DNA from: Rotaria macrura
Lineage: Eukaryota; Rotifera; Eurotatoria; Philodinida; Philodinidae
Direction of reading: 5' to 3'
DNA: 64,000 bases
Assembly (NCBI GenBank): GCA_900239685.1
Contig: OENT01000515.1
Location: 40,354 to 104,353, forward strand
The position numbers were made by a program, and so were the translations under genes. The notes beneath the pieces were generated by a model, which was given only the letters and a program-made list of their open reading frames with translations, was not told the DNA's origin and did not search any database. This document shows, piece after piece, positions 23,832-34,373 of the stretch (position 1 is the stretch's first letter; each line of letters begins with the position of its first letter).

Positions 23832-24473
23832 TGTTTCTACGCGTATCCATCAGATTCGTAATTGAATTTTACATATCATACTATGTTTTAAGAGAATTTT
23901 AATTAAACATGAAGCATTCACTAAAATATGGTTTTTTCCATTTGAGGGTGAACTGAAGAAATCACTCGATTTTTTCGGAAGAAAATAAAATATTCGAAAA
24001 AGCGGCGTTATACTTTTGAAGCGCGATGTTTGGCGGTTCTAACGATATATGAAACAAAACTATATCATGAGACACAAAAAACTAGATAGACTTTCAAAAA
24101 ATCGAACGAAGTGTCATTTTTGACACTTTTTCATTGACAATGTCCAATATATTTTGTAACGATATTTTTGATAATGGATCTTCAAAATAGGTTCAGTCGA
24201 TGCAGTTTCTCATGAGGAATCCGAATATGTCACTTTCAAAAGTCTAACATAACGAAAAATTATTGAAATTTTCGAAAAACATTAAAGGTGTCGAATTTTT
24301 TAGAAAAACTGCATTATTCAACACCATTGTAGAAATTTGAATTTTTTTCACAGAATCATCGAACGAAAAAATTAAAACATATAGTTTCTTACTCAGCTCG
24401 ATGAGCTCTATCCAACCGTATATTAAAACCAAGAAAAAAAAATTTGCTTTAATTTTGCATTATTTGCACCTTA
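23832..24473 (-). repeat. Right arm of the long inverted repeat
   Basis: Reverse complement of 21853-22496, including the same open frame on the minus strand (24244-24432). The outer tip ATTTGCACCTTA is the last sequence shared with the left arm. Confidence 0.85.
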
Positions 24474-24700
24474 TAATTTCATTAGCTTGCGTAGAAAAAA
24501 AGATGAAACTATTTTTCGATTGCAGATTAGCATTCTGTGTATGCCACATCGACTTACAGGCCTACTTAGACTCTCGCTTGTACGCCTGATCACATAGTCT
24601 TTTGTAACGATCAATTAATTGCACAGAGGAGGCTCTATTTTTGATTATTACGCCTTTGATCTACCTCTGTGTATCAGTCGTCATTGTTGCTGTTAACCAC

Positions 24701-27280
24701 ATGACCGACGATTTAATTAAAAACGCCATTCGAATACTGGAAACTGCTTTCGTTAAGGATGCTGAAAAGTTTCAAGATGAAAGTGCTGTTCTTGTACTCG
24801 ACAGTCTCTGCCAATACTTGCGAGAGATCAGTATTAAGCCTGACTCCTACTCTACTGAACAAAAACAAAACCTGGTTGCACAATTAAAACCGCTTCAAAT
24901 CAATATATTCCATCAGTTACTACTGCAATTCTTACAGTCGATCCCAACATCGGTCATGAACAATCTTCTCGATGCTATTCTTTTCCAAATTCAGATCGAA
25001 ATGGATATTGATGAAGGCGCTAGTGATTACTACTTCGAGTTGTCACTCAGATGCTTAACCACCGACCATACCATCGATTATCTTCTTGAAGTTCAACCGA
25101 GAACTCCTGTCGAAGAGAACCTTCTTCAGTTCTTGTGCGGTATCGGTTTTCAGGCGATGTTAAACAAAATACGAAGATCCCTTGCAATCAGTGTCAGACG
25201 CAAGAATATACCCAAATTTTTCCAACTGAATTCAGCAACGGATCGTCTCCTACGTGTATTTCTTACCTACTTAGATCGTCATTTTCGAGAGGATCTCATG
25301 AGTCATACTCAACTTGCGATCTTCCACTGGATTCAGCAGCTAATTGATTTTATTGTATTCGTGCCATTCTTTATTAATACGGGTTATCCAGAAATGGCTT
25401 TACAATGGTTATCCATCGAACCCAATGAGCAGAGGATCTGTATGCAATCATGGCAAGAATGTCTTGATATAATTCACAATATTGCCCGTCATGAATCGGG
25501 CGTACAGGTATTAAATAAGCTAGAAGCAATTTCAATTCTCAAAAAGTGGAAAAAACGTTACCTTAATGAAGTTACATCACAAAAAGATGAAAATTATGAA
25601 GATCTTCTCGTAATCTATTACATGACGTATGCTTTATTGCTTGAACCGGCACAACTCAAACGGGAAGATGCATCGGATATTCGAATCGCTCTCGACCAAA
25701 TTCTCGATCGAACCATTCAGGCCTTTGAATCGACATTTCTCCGGTTTGGTCCTTACAATGTTTCCGAATTTTTGGTGCCACTCGCAAAATTTGCCGTCAA
25801 TGACAAATGCCTGTTGTACATGCTAGCGCGTCAAAATATGTTCGAATTTTTCTTGAAGAAATTTCTCGAATTCAATCAATTACTGTTAAGCGGCATCAGT
25901 TCTGAATCATCGGATTTGAATACTATCATTTGTTCACAATTCTATACGATTTGCTGGTCGATTAGTTTTCAACAAGATTATCATCCTAAAATGAAAAACA
26001 ATACGGCATTTGTTCGATTCGTACAGCAAATGGCAAAGATCGATTCAAATGATGAGCAAATGGCGATCATAAGACAATCAGCCAATGGGATTCTGTTTAA
26101 TTTCGACATAGATCAACCATCAATCGTCTATACGCCATTAGAGCTTAAGGATCAGACCAATGGCGTGAAAGTCATGGTTTCCTATTCGCACCAAGATAGC
26201 TCTTTTTGTCGGAAACTCGTAAGTAGTCTTCAAGATCAAGTACAAGGAGATGTGTGGGTTGACTATATCAAATTAGAACCACCGTACGAAGACGATTGGG
26301 AAGAAATCGCGGAAGCAATTACTCATTGTGACGTAGTAGTGATGATCGTTACAGCAAACTATTGCAACTCAAAAAGTTGTCGTCGAGAAGTGATCCATGC
26401 TGATAAACGTAAGAAACAAATGATACCTGTTTACCAGGGTTGGGAGTACGAACCGGATGATTGGTTTGAAATTCGGGCTGGTTCAGCAACTTGGGTACGC
26501 TTCGGCGATATTAAAACGGATGAAGATGTAATGGAAACACTGATAAAACTTATTAATTCTCAAGAAAAAGCGAAAAAGCATGCTACTACAGTGAAAATCC
26601 CTCAGAAATCACATTTTCTGAATGACAGCACTGTTCCACCGCCAACGATTTCTTCTCCGATTGTAGAAGTTCTATCACCAACACCAGCACCACATGCTGT
26701 TTCAGAACCTATCGTTGGCCCGTCAGTATCAACTCCTAGAAAACCAGTCGAGCAGTGGACTGGTGAAGAAGTTCATCAATGGCTACGTCTGCCCGTATCC
26801 GTCCTGCAACTGTCATGTGGCCGTGCTTTACTGGCTTACGCTCAACTAATATCAGATGAAAGCACTCAGCGTGATGAGTACGAACGAAGCATTCGAGATA
26901 AGGGTCTGACTCGTGAACAATGGGCGAATCTGATATCCTCACTATCGATTCTTCGCACTTTTCACGTCGTAGAAGCGTCATCAAAAACTCTGCCAGAACA
27001 CTGGTTAAGTGGCGAAATCAAATATTGGTTCGAAAAACACAACCTACCAAACCATCTAATGGATACACTTGCATTTGTCGATGGAGTGGAGCTTGTCATT
27101 TATGCAAAAATGATGATTAACTCACCAGCCCGTATAGACTCGGAATACGATCGACTGCGACTTAGAATTCAGGCCCGATATAATGGGCAAGATCTTCTTC
27201 AATTAGATGAATATGCTCGATTCGTGCGTGCACTGCGAAGTATTGTTGAGCGATCACAAGTTTCATCTGAATTGAACTAA
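24701..27280 (+). CDS. TIR-domain protein with N-terminal helical region and C-terminal tandem SAM-like segments
   Basis: 859 residues in one exon. The frame is open upstream to 24641, but that begins at TTG; the first ATG is 24701 (MTDDLIKN). Residues 1 to about 480 are Leu-rich amphipathic helices, resembling an ARM/HEAT-type solenoid (inferred from pattern). Residues about 487-625 are a TIR domain: VMVSYSHQDSS (strand A), a D-V-W-VD-IKLEPP (strand B/BB loop), CDVVVMIVTANYCNS (strand D), then CRREVIHA, whose Glu (E563) aligns with the catalytic Glu of NAD-cleaving TIRs such as SARM1, and IPVYQGWEY. A Pro/Ser/Thr linker (about 640-680) follows. Two SAM-like segments start at W686 (WTGEEVHQWL) and W768 (WLSGEIKYWF). 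SARM1 has ARM-SAM-SAM-TIR, so the order here is permuted. Likely a cytosolic signalling or NAD-consuming protein; activity is inference. Confidence 0.85.
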   Translation: MTDDLIKNAIRILETAFVKDAEKFQDESAVLVLDSLCQYLREISIKPDSYSTEQKQNLVAQLKPLQINIFHQLLLQFLQSIPTSVMNNLLDAILFQIQIEMDIDEGASDYYFELSLRCLTTDHTIDYLLEVQPRTPVEENLLQFLCGIGFQAMLNKIRRSLAISVRRKNIPKFFQLNSATDRLLRVFLTYLDRHFREDLMSHTQLAIFHWIQQLIDFIVFVPFFINTGYPEMALQWLSIEPNEQRICMQSWQECLDIIHNIARHESGVQVLNKLEAISILKKWKKRYLNEVTSQKDENYEDLLVIYYMTYALLLEPAQLKREDASDIRIALDQILDRTIQAFESTFLRFGPYNVSEFLVPLAKFAVNDKCLLYMLARQNMFEFFLKKFLEFNQLLLSGISSESSDLNTIICSQFYTICWSISFQQDYHPKMKNNTAFVRFVQQMAKIDSNDEQMAIIRQSANGILFNFDIDQPSIVYTPLELKDQTNGVKVMVSYSHQDSSFCRKLVSSLQDQVQGDVWVDYIKLEPPYEDDWEEIAEAITHCDVVVMIVTANYCNSKSCRREVIHADKRKKQMIPVYQGWEYEPDDWFEIRAGSATWVRFGDIKTDEDVMETLIKLINSQEKAKKHATTVKIPQKSHFLNDSTVPPPTISSPIVEVLSPTPAPHAVSEPIVGPSVSTPRKPVEQWTGEEVHQWLRLPVSVLQLSCGRALLAYAQLISDESTQRDEYERSIRDKGLTREQWANLISSLSILRTFHVVEASSKTLPEHWLSGEIKYWFEKHNLPNHLMDTLAFVDGVELVIYAKMMINSPARIDSEYDRLRLRIQARYNGQDLLQLDEYARFVRALRSIVERSQVSSELN

Positions 27281-30200
27281 GGGACGGAGTCCTTTTATAT
27301 TTGATCTAACTCTTCACTGCGAAACGATCATAGTCTGTTCAGCAAAGTCATCAATCCGCTAGCTATTTTGCATCAATAACTTCTCTACAAAATTTGAATT
27401 TTTGAAGATATGAATAGAATAGAGTGTGAATATTGTGAGTGTGAGTGTTGACTTCTGCTTTATTCGCAACCATAGTGGCAGCAACGATGCTAAGCCACAC
27501 CCTAACTATTCCAATCAGTTTCTTTTGGAAAAAAATCTATTTGGATTTTTTCGAAAATTTCATGATTTTCCGCTCGTTTCAATCCTTGTGATTCTTTGAG
27601 AAACCATGGAAGGATCTTTCACGATCCAGAATCTCAAGAATCTTGTCAAGTTTCGTCTAGAATCCTATTTCAAACCCTGGCAAGTCATGTTTGCAGGATT
27701 TTTCAAGGGGAAACAAGATCCTGTTCAAGATTTCTTCATGTTCATCTACAAATACTTTTCTGAGTTAAGAATACAGAATCCTACCAGGATTTACTCTAAA
27801 TCCTATCAAGGATCCTATCATGGTTATGAGAGAGGATTGTGCCAAGATGTGGGTAAAATTTTCGAATCAGGATCGTGCCAGGAGTAATAGCCACATCAGA
27901 CGAGTATCTTGGCAAGAAAATAACAAGATCAGCGGTCATACGAAATCAACGACTCCTGCAAAGCTTCAGTCGAATCTTGTTTAGATATTTTCAAGGGTAT
28001 TCGCTTTCGGACCTTGCAAGACAATGCCAAACTAATCAGGGTCTTGATTAGAAGAAATAAGTATTTATCAAAGATCTCTATAGCATACTTCTTGGTCTCT
28101 TCACCCATCTCAACTTTTTGCGACAACCCTGGAGGATCTTTAAGAATCATAAATCGCAAGGATCTTGTCAGGCTTGATGGAAGATTCTGCCTAGGCTTTA
28201 CTTAAGCTCTTTCTAAATTTTATTCTATATAGATATTCAAGGATTCTACAAACATTTACTGCCACTCCTTCTCAGGTGACTCATGAAAATAATACAGAAG
28301 ATTCCGCCAAAATTCATCAGGTTTGAGTCAGGATCCAGTATGGATCCTGATACGTGGATGCTGTCACGAGTTCTATTATATCAGAGAAGGATCTTACCAG
28401 GAGTAAAATAAGATTAGTGAGAATCCTCAACTGCATAATCCTGTCCAGCTTCAATCAGGATCTTGCACAGATCTGCTTCAAAATAGATATTTTGAAGGCT
28501 TAAAAAATAGTACAAGTATGAACAGCTCATATGAAGCTCTAATGCATATCATACGCTTTTAAGTATGTTTTCAACGCGTCCAGATGTGATTAAGCTTCAA
28601 AGAATTAATAGAACGCGTACGTAAAATTGCAAAGCACTGCATATTTCATACAGACATTCCACGACCATGAAATATTCACTCGGATTTTGAAACTTATAGT
28701 CGCCTGTATTTGTACTTTGTGATGTCATCCAGCTCGCTTTGGTACTCTGTTATGCATGTGAAAGATAATACATGACTGATACAAAATGAAATCAATTATA
28801 TGATAAATCGCACTATGGTAAATAGGGATTCGATTTGTTCTCGATATTACAGCTTGAAATCAAAGAGATCATAACAAAACACTTGAAAATATCATTGTCA
28901 TAATCTCATGATAAAAAATATAATCGATAGTAGAAACCAGCATAGTATACAAAAAATGCATTATTCAATTATTGATTTTTGAAAACAAAATACGAAAAAT
29001 AGAAACAAGTTCTGATCGATCCACCATTACAAAATGCTTCTAACAGTTGGTACGGAGTCCTAGATCAGATCGGCTGTTTACTGTTACCGTTCGCAATACT
29101 TGAGAATAGAAAAATTCGATACAAAGGTACTAGGTCAAAAACCATTGGAAGAGCTTAGCAACTTTTCGAAGACGCAATCTTTGTGATCACCAAGTTTCAT
29201 TATCTAAATCGTTGATGTGAAAATCAATACCACGGTTTCGATGATATAACGATGTATTTTGTTCAAGATTACGTTATGGTCGAGAAACTTCTACGATACT
29301 GGTCAAAATCTGGGTAACAAGAATCACAAATTCAATAACATGCAGCCAAGTAGCAGTGAAGAAGTTATCAGCCAAATTGAAGATTTTCTGTATTTTATTG
29401 TTTGCTTTCCGTCGCATGATAGTAATAAAATTATGGGATTTGGACTCTTGCCAGATTATTTTCTATAAATTTCATCTAAAAGAAAAAAGACGTCAATGCA
29501 AAATAGAAATTATTATTATTATTTCCTCTAGTGATTTTCCTGTACAATCATGCCCATGATTACAACTGCATGAGTCTGCTTTGTCTTAGTTTAGTTATTT
29601 CTCAAGTAATTTAAACAATCTATTTTGCATTTCTCTGCAAAAGAATCTACGGCATAGATTCTACGCAAGCTAAATGAAATGAATGTTTAAATTTGCACAA
29701 ATAAAACAAATTTCATCTTCTGTTTAGATTTTTTCTTTCATTTGAAAATCTTTTCTAAGGAATACGATACAAAAGAGTTCATCAAAAATAACAACTATAA
29801 AATCAACCTCGAACAACATCGTATTCGTTGTTATGTTTTTTCAAGTTATACATTGATATGATAGGATAATTATTTTTTACAACTCTTTTAATTTATGTAC
29901 AATTGGAAAAGTTATCAATTTCGATGTAATTAATTCGTTGGTGCTATTGCAGCAACATTTAATTGTTATATAATGAAATTCGATGCTTAAATTCTTCCAT
30001 AATGATTGACTAGACGATGGTGGTGATGCTTGATGATCATATGCATTATTTTAAATCCAATAGCTGGTTCGTTTTTGTACTTTGTTGATATGTGACTAGC
30101 ATATTTACTTTGTAATATCGGAATCTATACGTATTTCATTATCACTGATGTCAACTATCGAATCGAAACCACAGTTATAATTGTGCCGATTTACCAAGTA

Positions 30201-31777
30201 GTGATCGTCTTCAAAATTTTCAAATTCATTATTTCCAACTATACTGTTCAAATCTATTTAAAAAGATTGTCAGTAGATAGAAGAAGATGTGTTTTTTTCT
30301 ATCGAAACTATTTGCTAAGTGTTGCAATTGTATCTGAATAGTTTAAGAAAACGCTGACTATTATTATCATCATCGCTTGACGATTAGTGTGACTTCCACA
30401 GTCATCTTGTATAATGGTATCAATAAATTGAGCGAATCAAAAAGCTGAAAAAGTCATAAAAACAACTCACATTCAATAGATATAACTATCATTTGAATCA
30501 TGGAATTGATTGTGATTTATGATTTGCATGTTTGCAATAACATTAAGACTTGTTCATGAAAGTAGTATCAATTTAAAAGAAGAAAATGAAATAGAGAGAA
30601 AAGGTTTCATTATCTATATGGTTATAATGAAGCAACTGGTAAAGAAGATATCAGCCAAAAAAGATTGATTTATAAGCCTAGAAGTTCGATTAGCTCTTCA
30701 ATTGTTATTGAAAAAAATTCTAGAAAGAAAACGAATAGAAAATCCTCCGGCTAATAAACTAAATAAAAGAGTCGGTTTTGTTGGAACTAACCGTGAATCT
30801 GCTAAAAAATCCTATGGGCTGACATTGATTTTATTAATTTCCCAGTGAACTTACTATACGTATTCGTTTCTTTGATGGCTTATTGATGATGTTGTTCAAT
30901 TTTTCGACATGGACTGATAAGACTCACAGTAATATCGGAATCTCAACAAAAGAATGACATCAAAATAAATAAAAATAAATAAACAGAGTTAAATGAGAAT
31001 GGATAAATTAGGGGAAACAAAGAAAAACCAAATGAAGAAAGTCTTTTAGATCGCATTTTGCTAGAATATGCATTTTTTCTAACAAAATTTTATAAAAATG
31101 CCTGAAGAGTATCACATATAAATTTTTCCAAAGTGTCTGAACTTTAACTCGACCAATCTTTGAAAAATTGCAATTAATTGATAATAAAGTTTATGAATTG
31201 AAAACTAATGATTGATTTTGCCGAGTTTATAGAGAATCATTTAATATGATGTGAAAAAGGTCTAGAACAATTGGGTGAGAGCGGTTAGACTCATGCACTT
31301 GCTCGTAAAGTATTGAATGAAGGAAGAGTTTACATTAAAAGGGATTGTTGATAATCTTTTGATGGAATAGCTAGAGAGTCAATCTTTTGAAGTTTTGGTT
31401 CAGTATCGAGTGTTTTCAGTGTAAACGGTGAACATTGCGTTCTAAATTACATTTGCTTGGTAGTTGAACATTCTCCTCATCATATGGTAAGTCGATTTTT
31501 ACTTATGTGTAAATATTATTTGGAGTCGTTTGGTCTTGCTCTGATTTTGGCGGTTATGTTTTATAATAATATCGGCGCGTTTCTGTGCATTGTGAATTAC
31601 CAGCAGCATTTTCTTGCTCACCGACTGTCTCAATAAATCCATAGTTTAATTTTGTATGTAATGATCTATAGCAAGCGTATTTCCTATAGTATTCCCGCTT
31701 ACAAAGAATTTTTGTGAGACTTTTTACAAGTTTTTGATGAAGTACCAGACATTATTGATTCTTTTGAAGTGGTTCTA
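27281..31777. other. 4.5-kb stretch with decayed repeats but no intact gene
   Basis: About 27600-28500 holds the GATCC/AGGATC-rich degenerate repeat described separately. From 28500 to 31777 I find no exon chain. Around 30620-30780 and 31261-31350 short protein-like runs appear but are interrupted by stops, so at most they are old pseudogene fragments. Confidence 0.45.
27605..28500. repeat. Degenerate AGGATC/GATCCT-rich repeat region
   Basis: Motifs of the type AGGATCxTG, AATCCT and CAAGATC recur dozens of times over 900 bp. Within it, about 27866-27995 and 28383-28500 are diverged direct copies sharing CCAGGAGTAA, an AAGATxA block, AGCTTCA and AGATATTTT-AAGG in order, offset by about 510 bp. 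It may be an older relative of the GATCC-rich elements at 16.8, 23.1 and 32.5 kb, but I could not align their ends. Confidence 0.5.
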
Positions 31778-32063
31778 TTAACCCTTTCAATCCCGCATGT
31801 CATCTCGTAGATGGCATGCTGAACGAAAAAGAAATATTTTGTATTCTTTCGTCATCTTAGACATCGAGAATCATATGATATATTCAAAGGAAAATCACTT
31901 CGCGTGGCTACGAAGAACGAATCTATATGTCGAACACAGTTTTAGATAACTGAACGCAAGAAACGCAGATGTTTTAAATAGCTGAACGCAAGAGAGAGAG
32001 ATTGAACTATCTGTTTTCCTGTTTCTACAGAACGCAAGAAAATGTCCGGATTGAAAGGGTTAA
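31778..32063. mobile_element. piggyBac-type MITE with TTAA duplication
   Basis: TTAA at 31778-31781 and 32060-32063 flanks perfect 12-bp inverted termini CCCTTTCAATCC (31782-31793) and GGATTGAAAGGG (32048-32059). TTAA targets with CCC-starting ends are diagnostic of the piggyBac superfamily (established). The 278-bp body has no coding capacity and contains a tandem pair of about 25 bp (CTGAACGCAAGA twice, near 31952 and 31983). Confidence 0.85.
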
Positions 32064-32474
32064 ACTCAACCGTGGATGTATATTCTTTTTCGTCGATTAC
32101 AATATGCCATCTTATTAGTATCATCAATTTCACCTATACGGTTTTATTAGAATCATCAATTTGATCAATATTGAGACAGTTAAATCTAATGCTTTATCAT
32201 GATTATTACTTTTTAAAACAAGATCTATTAATAATACAACTAATTGGTTGGCTACTTTATTCATTATCGTTCTTAAGTCTGCATCGCTAGCAAGTGTACG
32301 AGTGACCAACTAATCGTATCCCTGTGAAGAGACAGGGCTTTTGTCCTTTACTGTTGATTATCTATAGTATACCTTTACGCAAATTCTTTCCATATCGTTA
32401 TTTTTCAATCGATAGCGTCGTAGTATACGCATCCTGAGATTCCCCGTAATTGATACCAACCAGTTAAAAGTGCA
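32064..32474. other. Gene-free spacer between two MITEs
   Basis: Nothing recognised in this 410-bp stretch. Confidence 0.4.
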
Positions 32475-32831
32475 CCCAGGAGAAACATTCCTACAGCCGG
32501 ATCCGATAGAATCGCCGACAGCAGCTCCATCCAATTTTGTGGGAATTTCTAAAAAACTTGATAAATTCCTGTAGGAATTCAGGTAGCAGAGCTATTTTCG
32601 GATCGCTAGTATTGTGATCCGATAATATCTTAGTGTTAGTCCGATACAACCCGTCTAAGGGCTTTGACCAACCTTTAGTATTGGCGATACTAAATCATGT
32701 TCAATTAACAAGATATAAATTTTCCGTCGGATCCGTTAGTAGTTCCTCACATCGGAATCCCATCTGATTTTGTCTTCTTGTCGGATCTTATAAGATTCGA
32801 TAGGATTCAGTATGGGATTCATTCACTTGGG
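32475..32831 (+). mobile_element. GATCC-rich MITE-like element, copy C
   Basis: Begins CCCAGGAGAAACATTCC and ends GGATTCATTCACTTGGG. It has the same block order as copy B (23059-23418) but is more diverged. Flanks AGTGCA and TGACCC give no convincing target duplication. Confidence 0.6.
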
Positions 32832-32905
32832 TGACCCTTCCTTTTGAGTAATTGGTCACACCCTAGTATAATTATTCAGTCACACATACAAGAGTCTACA
32901 CAAAA

Positions 32906-32990
32906 AAAATAAGTTGTTTACGGAACTTAAAAAGGTTCCTCCGATGTACCCACGGAAGAACCTTTTTGAGTTCCGTGAAAAACCTATTTT
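32906..32990. repeat. 85-nt near-perfect hairpin
   Basis: Positions 32920-32943 (ACGGAACTTAAAAAGGTTCC...) pair with 32953-32976 over 24 bp with two mismatches, both tolerated as G-U in RNA on one strand, around a 9-base loop. Pairing continues less perfectly outward through A/T-rich flanks. The size suits a pre-miRNA-like RNA, but a tiny MITE is equally likely. Confidence 0.6.
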
Positions 32991-33559
32991 TTTAGAGTGT
33001 ATAGAAGTGACTCGGTATGAAAATCCTGCTCATAATTTGTTTTGTCGCGACAGACGAAATATGTATTCCGAATGTAATTTTTTAATATCATTTAAGCTTT
33101 CCGAATTTTTTCGAGGTTTTTGTTTAATAGTTTTTGTATAAACCTCTAAAATTTTTTCATTTGATATGTTTCGATTTTTTCTTTTATTTTTTAAACCTTT
33201 TTCTACTTTTAGGTTTTAAGCATTCGATTTGGAAATTGTTTTTAATTTAATTTCGTTTTTATTTCAGTTTAATATATATGGAGTTTCAATTGTTTTTTTT
33301 CTGCTTCCTGCGCTTATGTTGTTGTTATTATATATAGACAATCATAATTGAAATAAAAATATATGCCCTCCACTGAATGGTTAGGGTGTAGAAACCGTAA
33401 TTCACCCTTACCTGTCTGTTGTACAAATGATCACTTTTCTGGCACATATTATGAGTGATTGCACTGAAGGGTCACACGGACTGGCTCCTTTAACTATAGA
33501 GCAATTTATAGAGCAACAGGTGAAGTTCCTATAAGCAGCTTTAATCCCTCAATCGTTAA

Positions 33560-33800
33560 ATTTGAGAACCACTTGATCCAGTAACTAGGTTTCAAAGTCA
33601 ACATTTTGCTCATCTGAAGGATATTTAAGTCCCCATGACGAGATTTTTCAACTGTTTAGTCTATTGATTAGAAAGCTGAGATCTAGGTCCCCCTCTCCCA
33701 TCTTATCAGAATCACGTGTTAAGAGCTGCTTCACACCTGTCTTTTGCGTTGACTTTGGATACGTTTCTTTTGTCATTGTTCTTGGAAATTTTCAATATTT
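33560..33800 (-). repeat. Diverged dispersed repeat, partner of 7585-7860
   Basis: Read on the minus strand it shares ordered blocks with 7585-7860 (see there), including ATCCAAAGTCAACGC and TTGAAAAATCTCGTCA. It continues directly from the 3' end of the broken possible BED-like frame. Confidence 0.55.
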
Positions 33801-34373
33801 GTCTCATCGGTACTTCACATTGATTCATAATACATTTAGAGAAAAAAGATATGTAAAGCTGACTTACTTTGGAAGAATCTTGACACAGGTTACATTTCAT
33901 TTTGCCATCAATACAAGTGAATTTAGACAGAACATCTTCTTTTGTCATTTTTGTTGTTCGTTTTAAGTAATTTTCGTTGTTCGTGATTTCATTTTTGTCA
34001 ATTACCGTAGAATCCAATCGTTCTCGCTCTTGTACATCTTCATCATCACTCTCGTTGTCCTTTATATTGATGTCCTTATTATCATCCATGATTTCATCAT
34101 TCGAATCGGAGCATTCGTCTCTGCTGATTTGTAATTTTTTCTTCGTCTTATTCGCCAACGATGAATTACCAATTTCCTTTTTAGTAACTCGAGATACCTT
34201 GATCTTTCTTTTCTATATTTTTCCTTTTCGAACAGAAACACATTCAGCCATAGATGATGTATTTCTTCTTGAAGGATAATGACGTAACAACGTGGACTTG
34301 GTTGATTTGAAGAAGATTTTCTTAATTTGGCAGAGTTCAAGTTAGAAAGTGAAGGAGAATCCATATGTTTCAC
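33712..34373 (-). pseudogene. Broken ORF with a possible BED-type zinc-finger half, likely transposon relic
   Basis: A minus-strand frame opens with ATG (34362; an alternative ATG lies at 34373) and Ser/Asn-rich sequence (SPSLSNLNSAKLRKSSSN). The protein-like reading then shifts frame (around 34270) into MAECVSVRKGKI, meets an in-frame TAG near 34210, and continues as a Lys-rich stretch, an acidic run (DESDDED type) and LSKFTCIDGKMKCNLC. The aromatic residue followed by a Cys-x2-Cys pair resembles the first half of a BED finger, common in hAT transposases; the His pair is not visible. A GTAAGT donor follows at about 33870. The frameshift plus the stop argue for decay, although an unrecognised intron could explain both. 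The family call is tentative. Confidence 0.4.

Larger units (their letters stand above)
21853..24473. mobile_element. 2.6-kb element with about 640-bp inverted arms
   Basis: The left arm (21853 to about 22496) and right arm (about 23832-24473) are reverse complements over about 640 bp. By eye I see only a 2-base indel near the outer tip and a few differences at the inner edge; both arms contain the same 62-codon open frame in opposite orientation. The outer ends read TAAGGTGCAAAT/ATTTGCACCTTA, so a TA duplication is possible but cannot be separated from the repeat. The 1.3-kb centre holds two small frames (22503-22700 and 23495-23758) and a nested GATCC element. No transposase domain is recognised, so it may be a non-autonomous or foldback-type transposon, or a recent inverted duplication. 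Its right end lies 227 bp before the start codon of the TIR gene. Confidence 0.8.

Noticed and set aside
24641-24700. In-frame extension of the TIR protein with a hydrophobic N-terminus (apparent signal anchor)
   Set aside because: The extension begins with TTG, not ATG; the first ATG is at 24701. The hydrophobic stretch is most likely untranslated, though an upstream spliced exon cannot be excluded.
30620-30780. Lys/Ser-rich run that looks like decayed coding sequence
   Set aside because: Ends in several stops and has no motif; could be chance in AT-rich DNA.
31261-31360. Short protein-like run (THALARKVLNEGRVYI) resembling an exon fragment
   Set aside because: Stops on both sides, no splice sites in phase and no homologous partner in the neighbourhood; too short to name.
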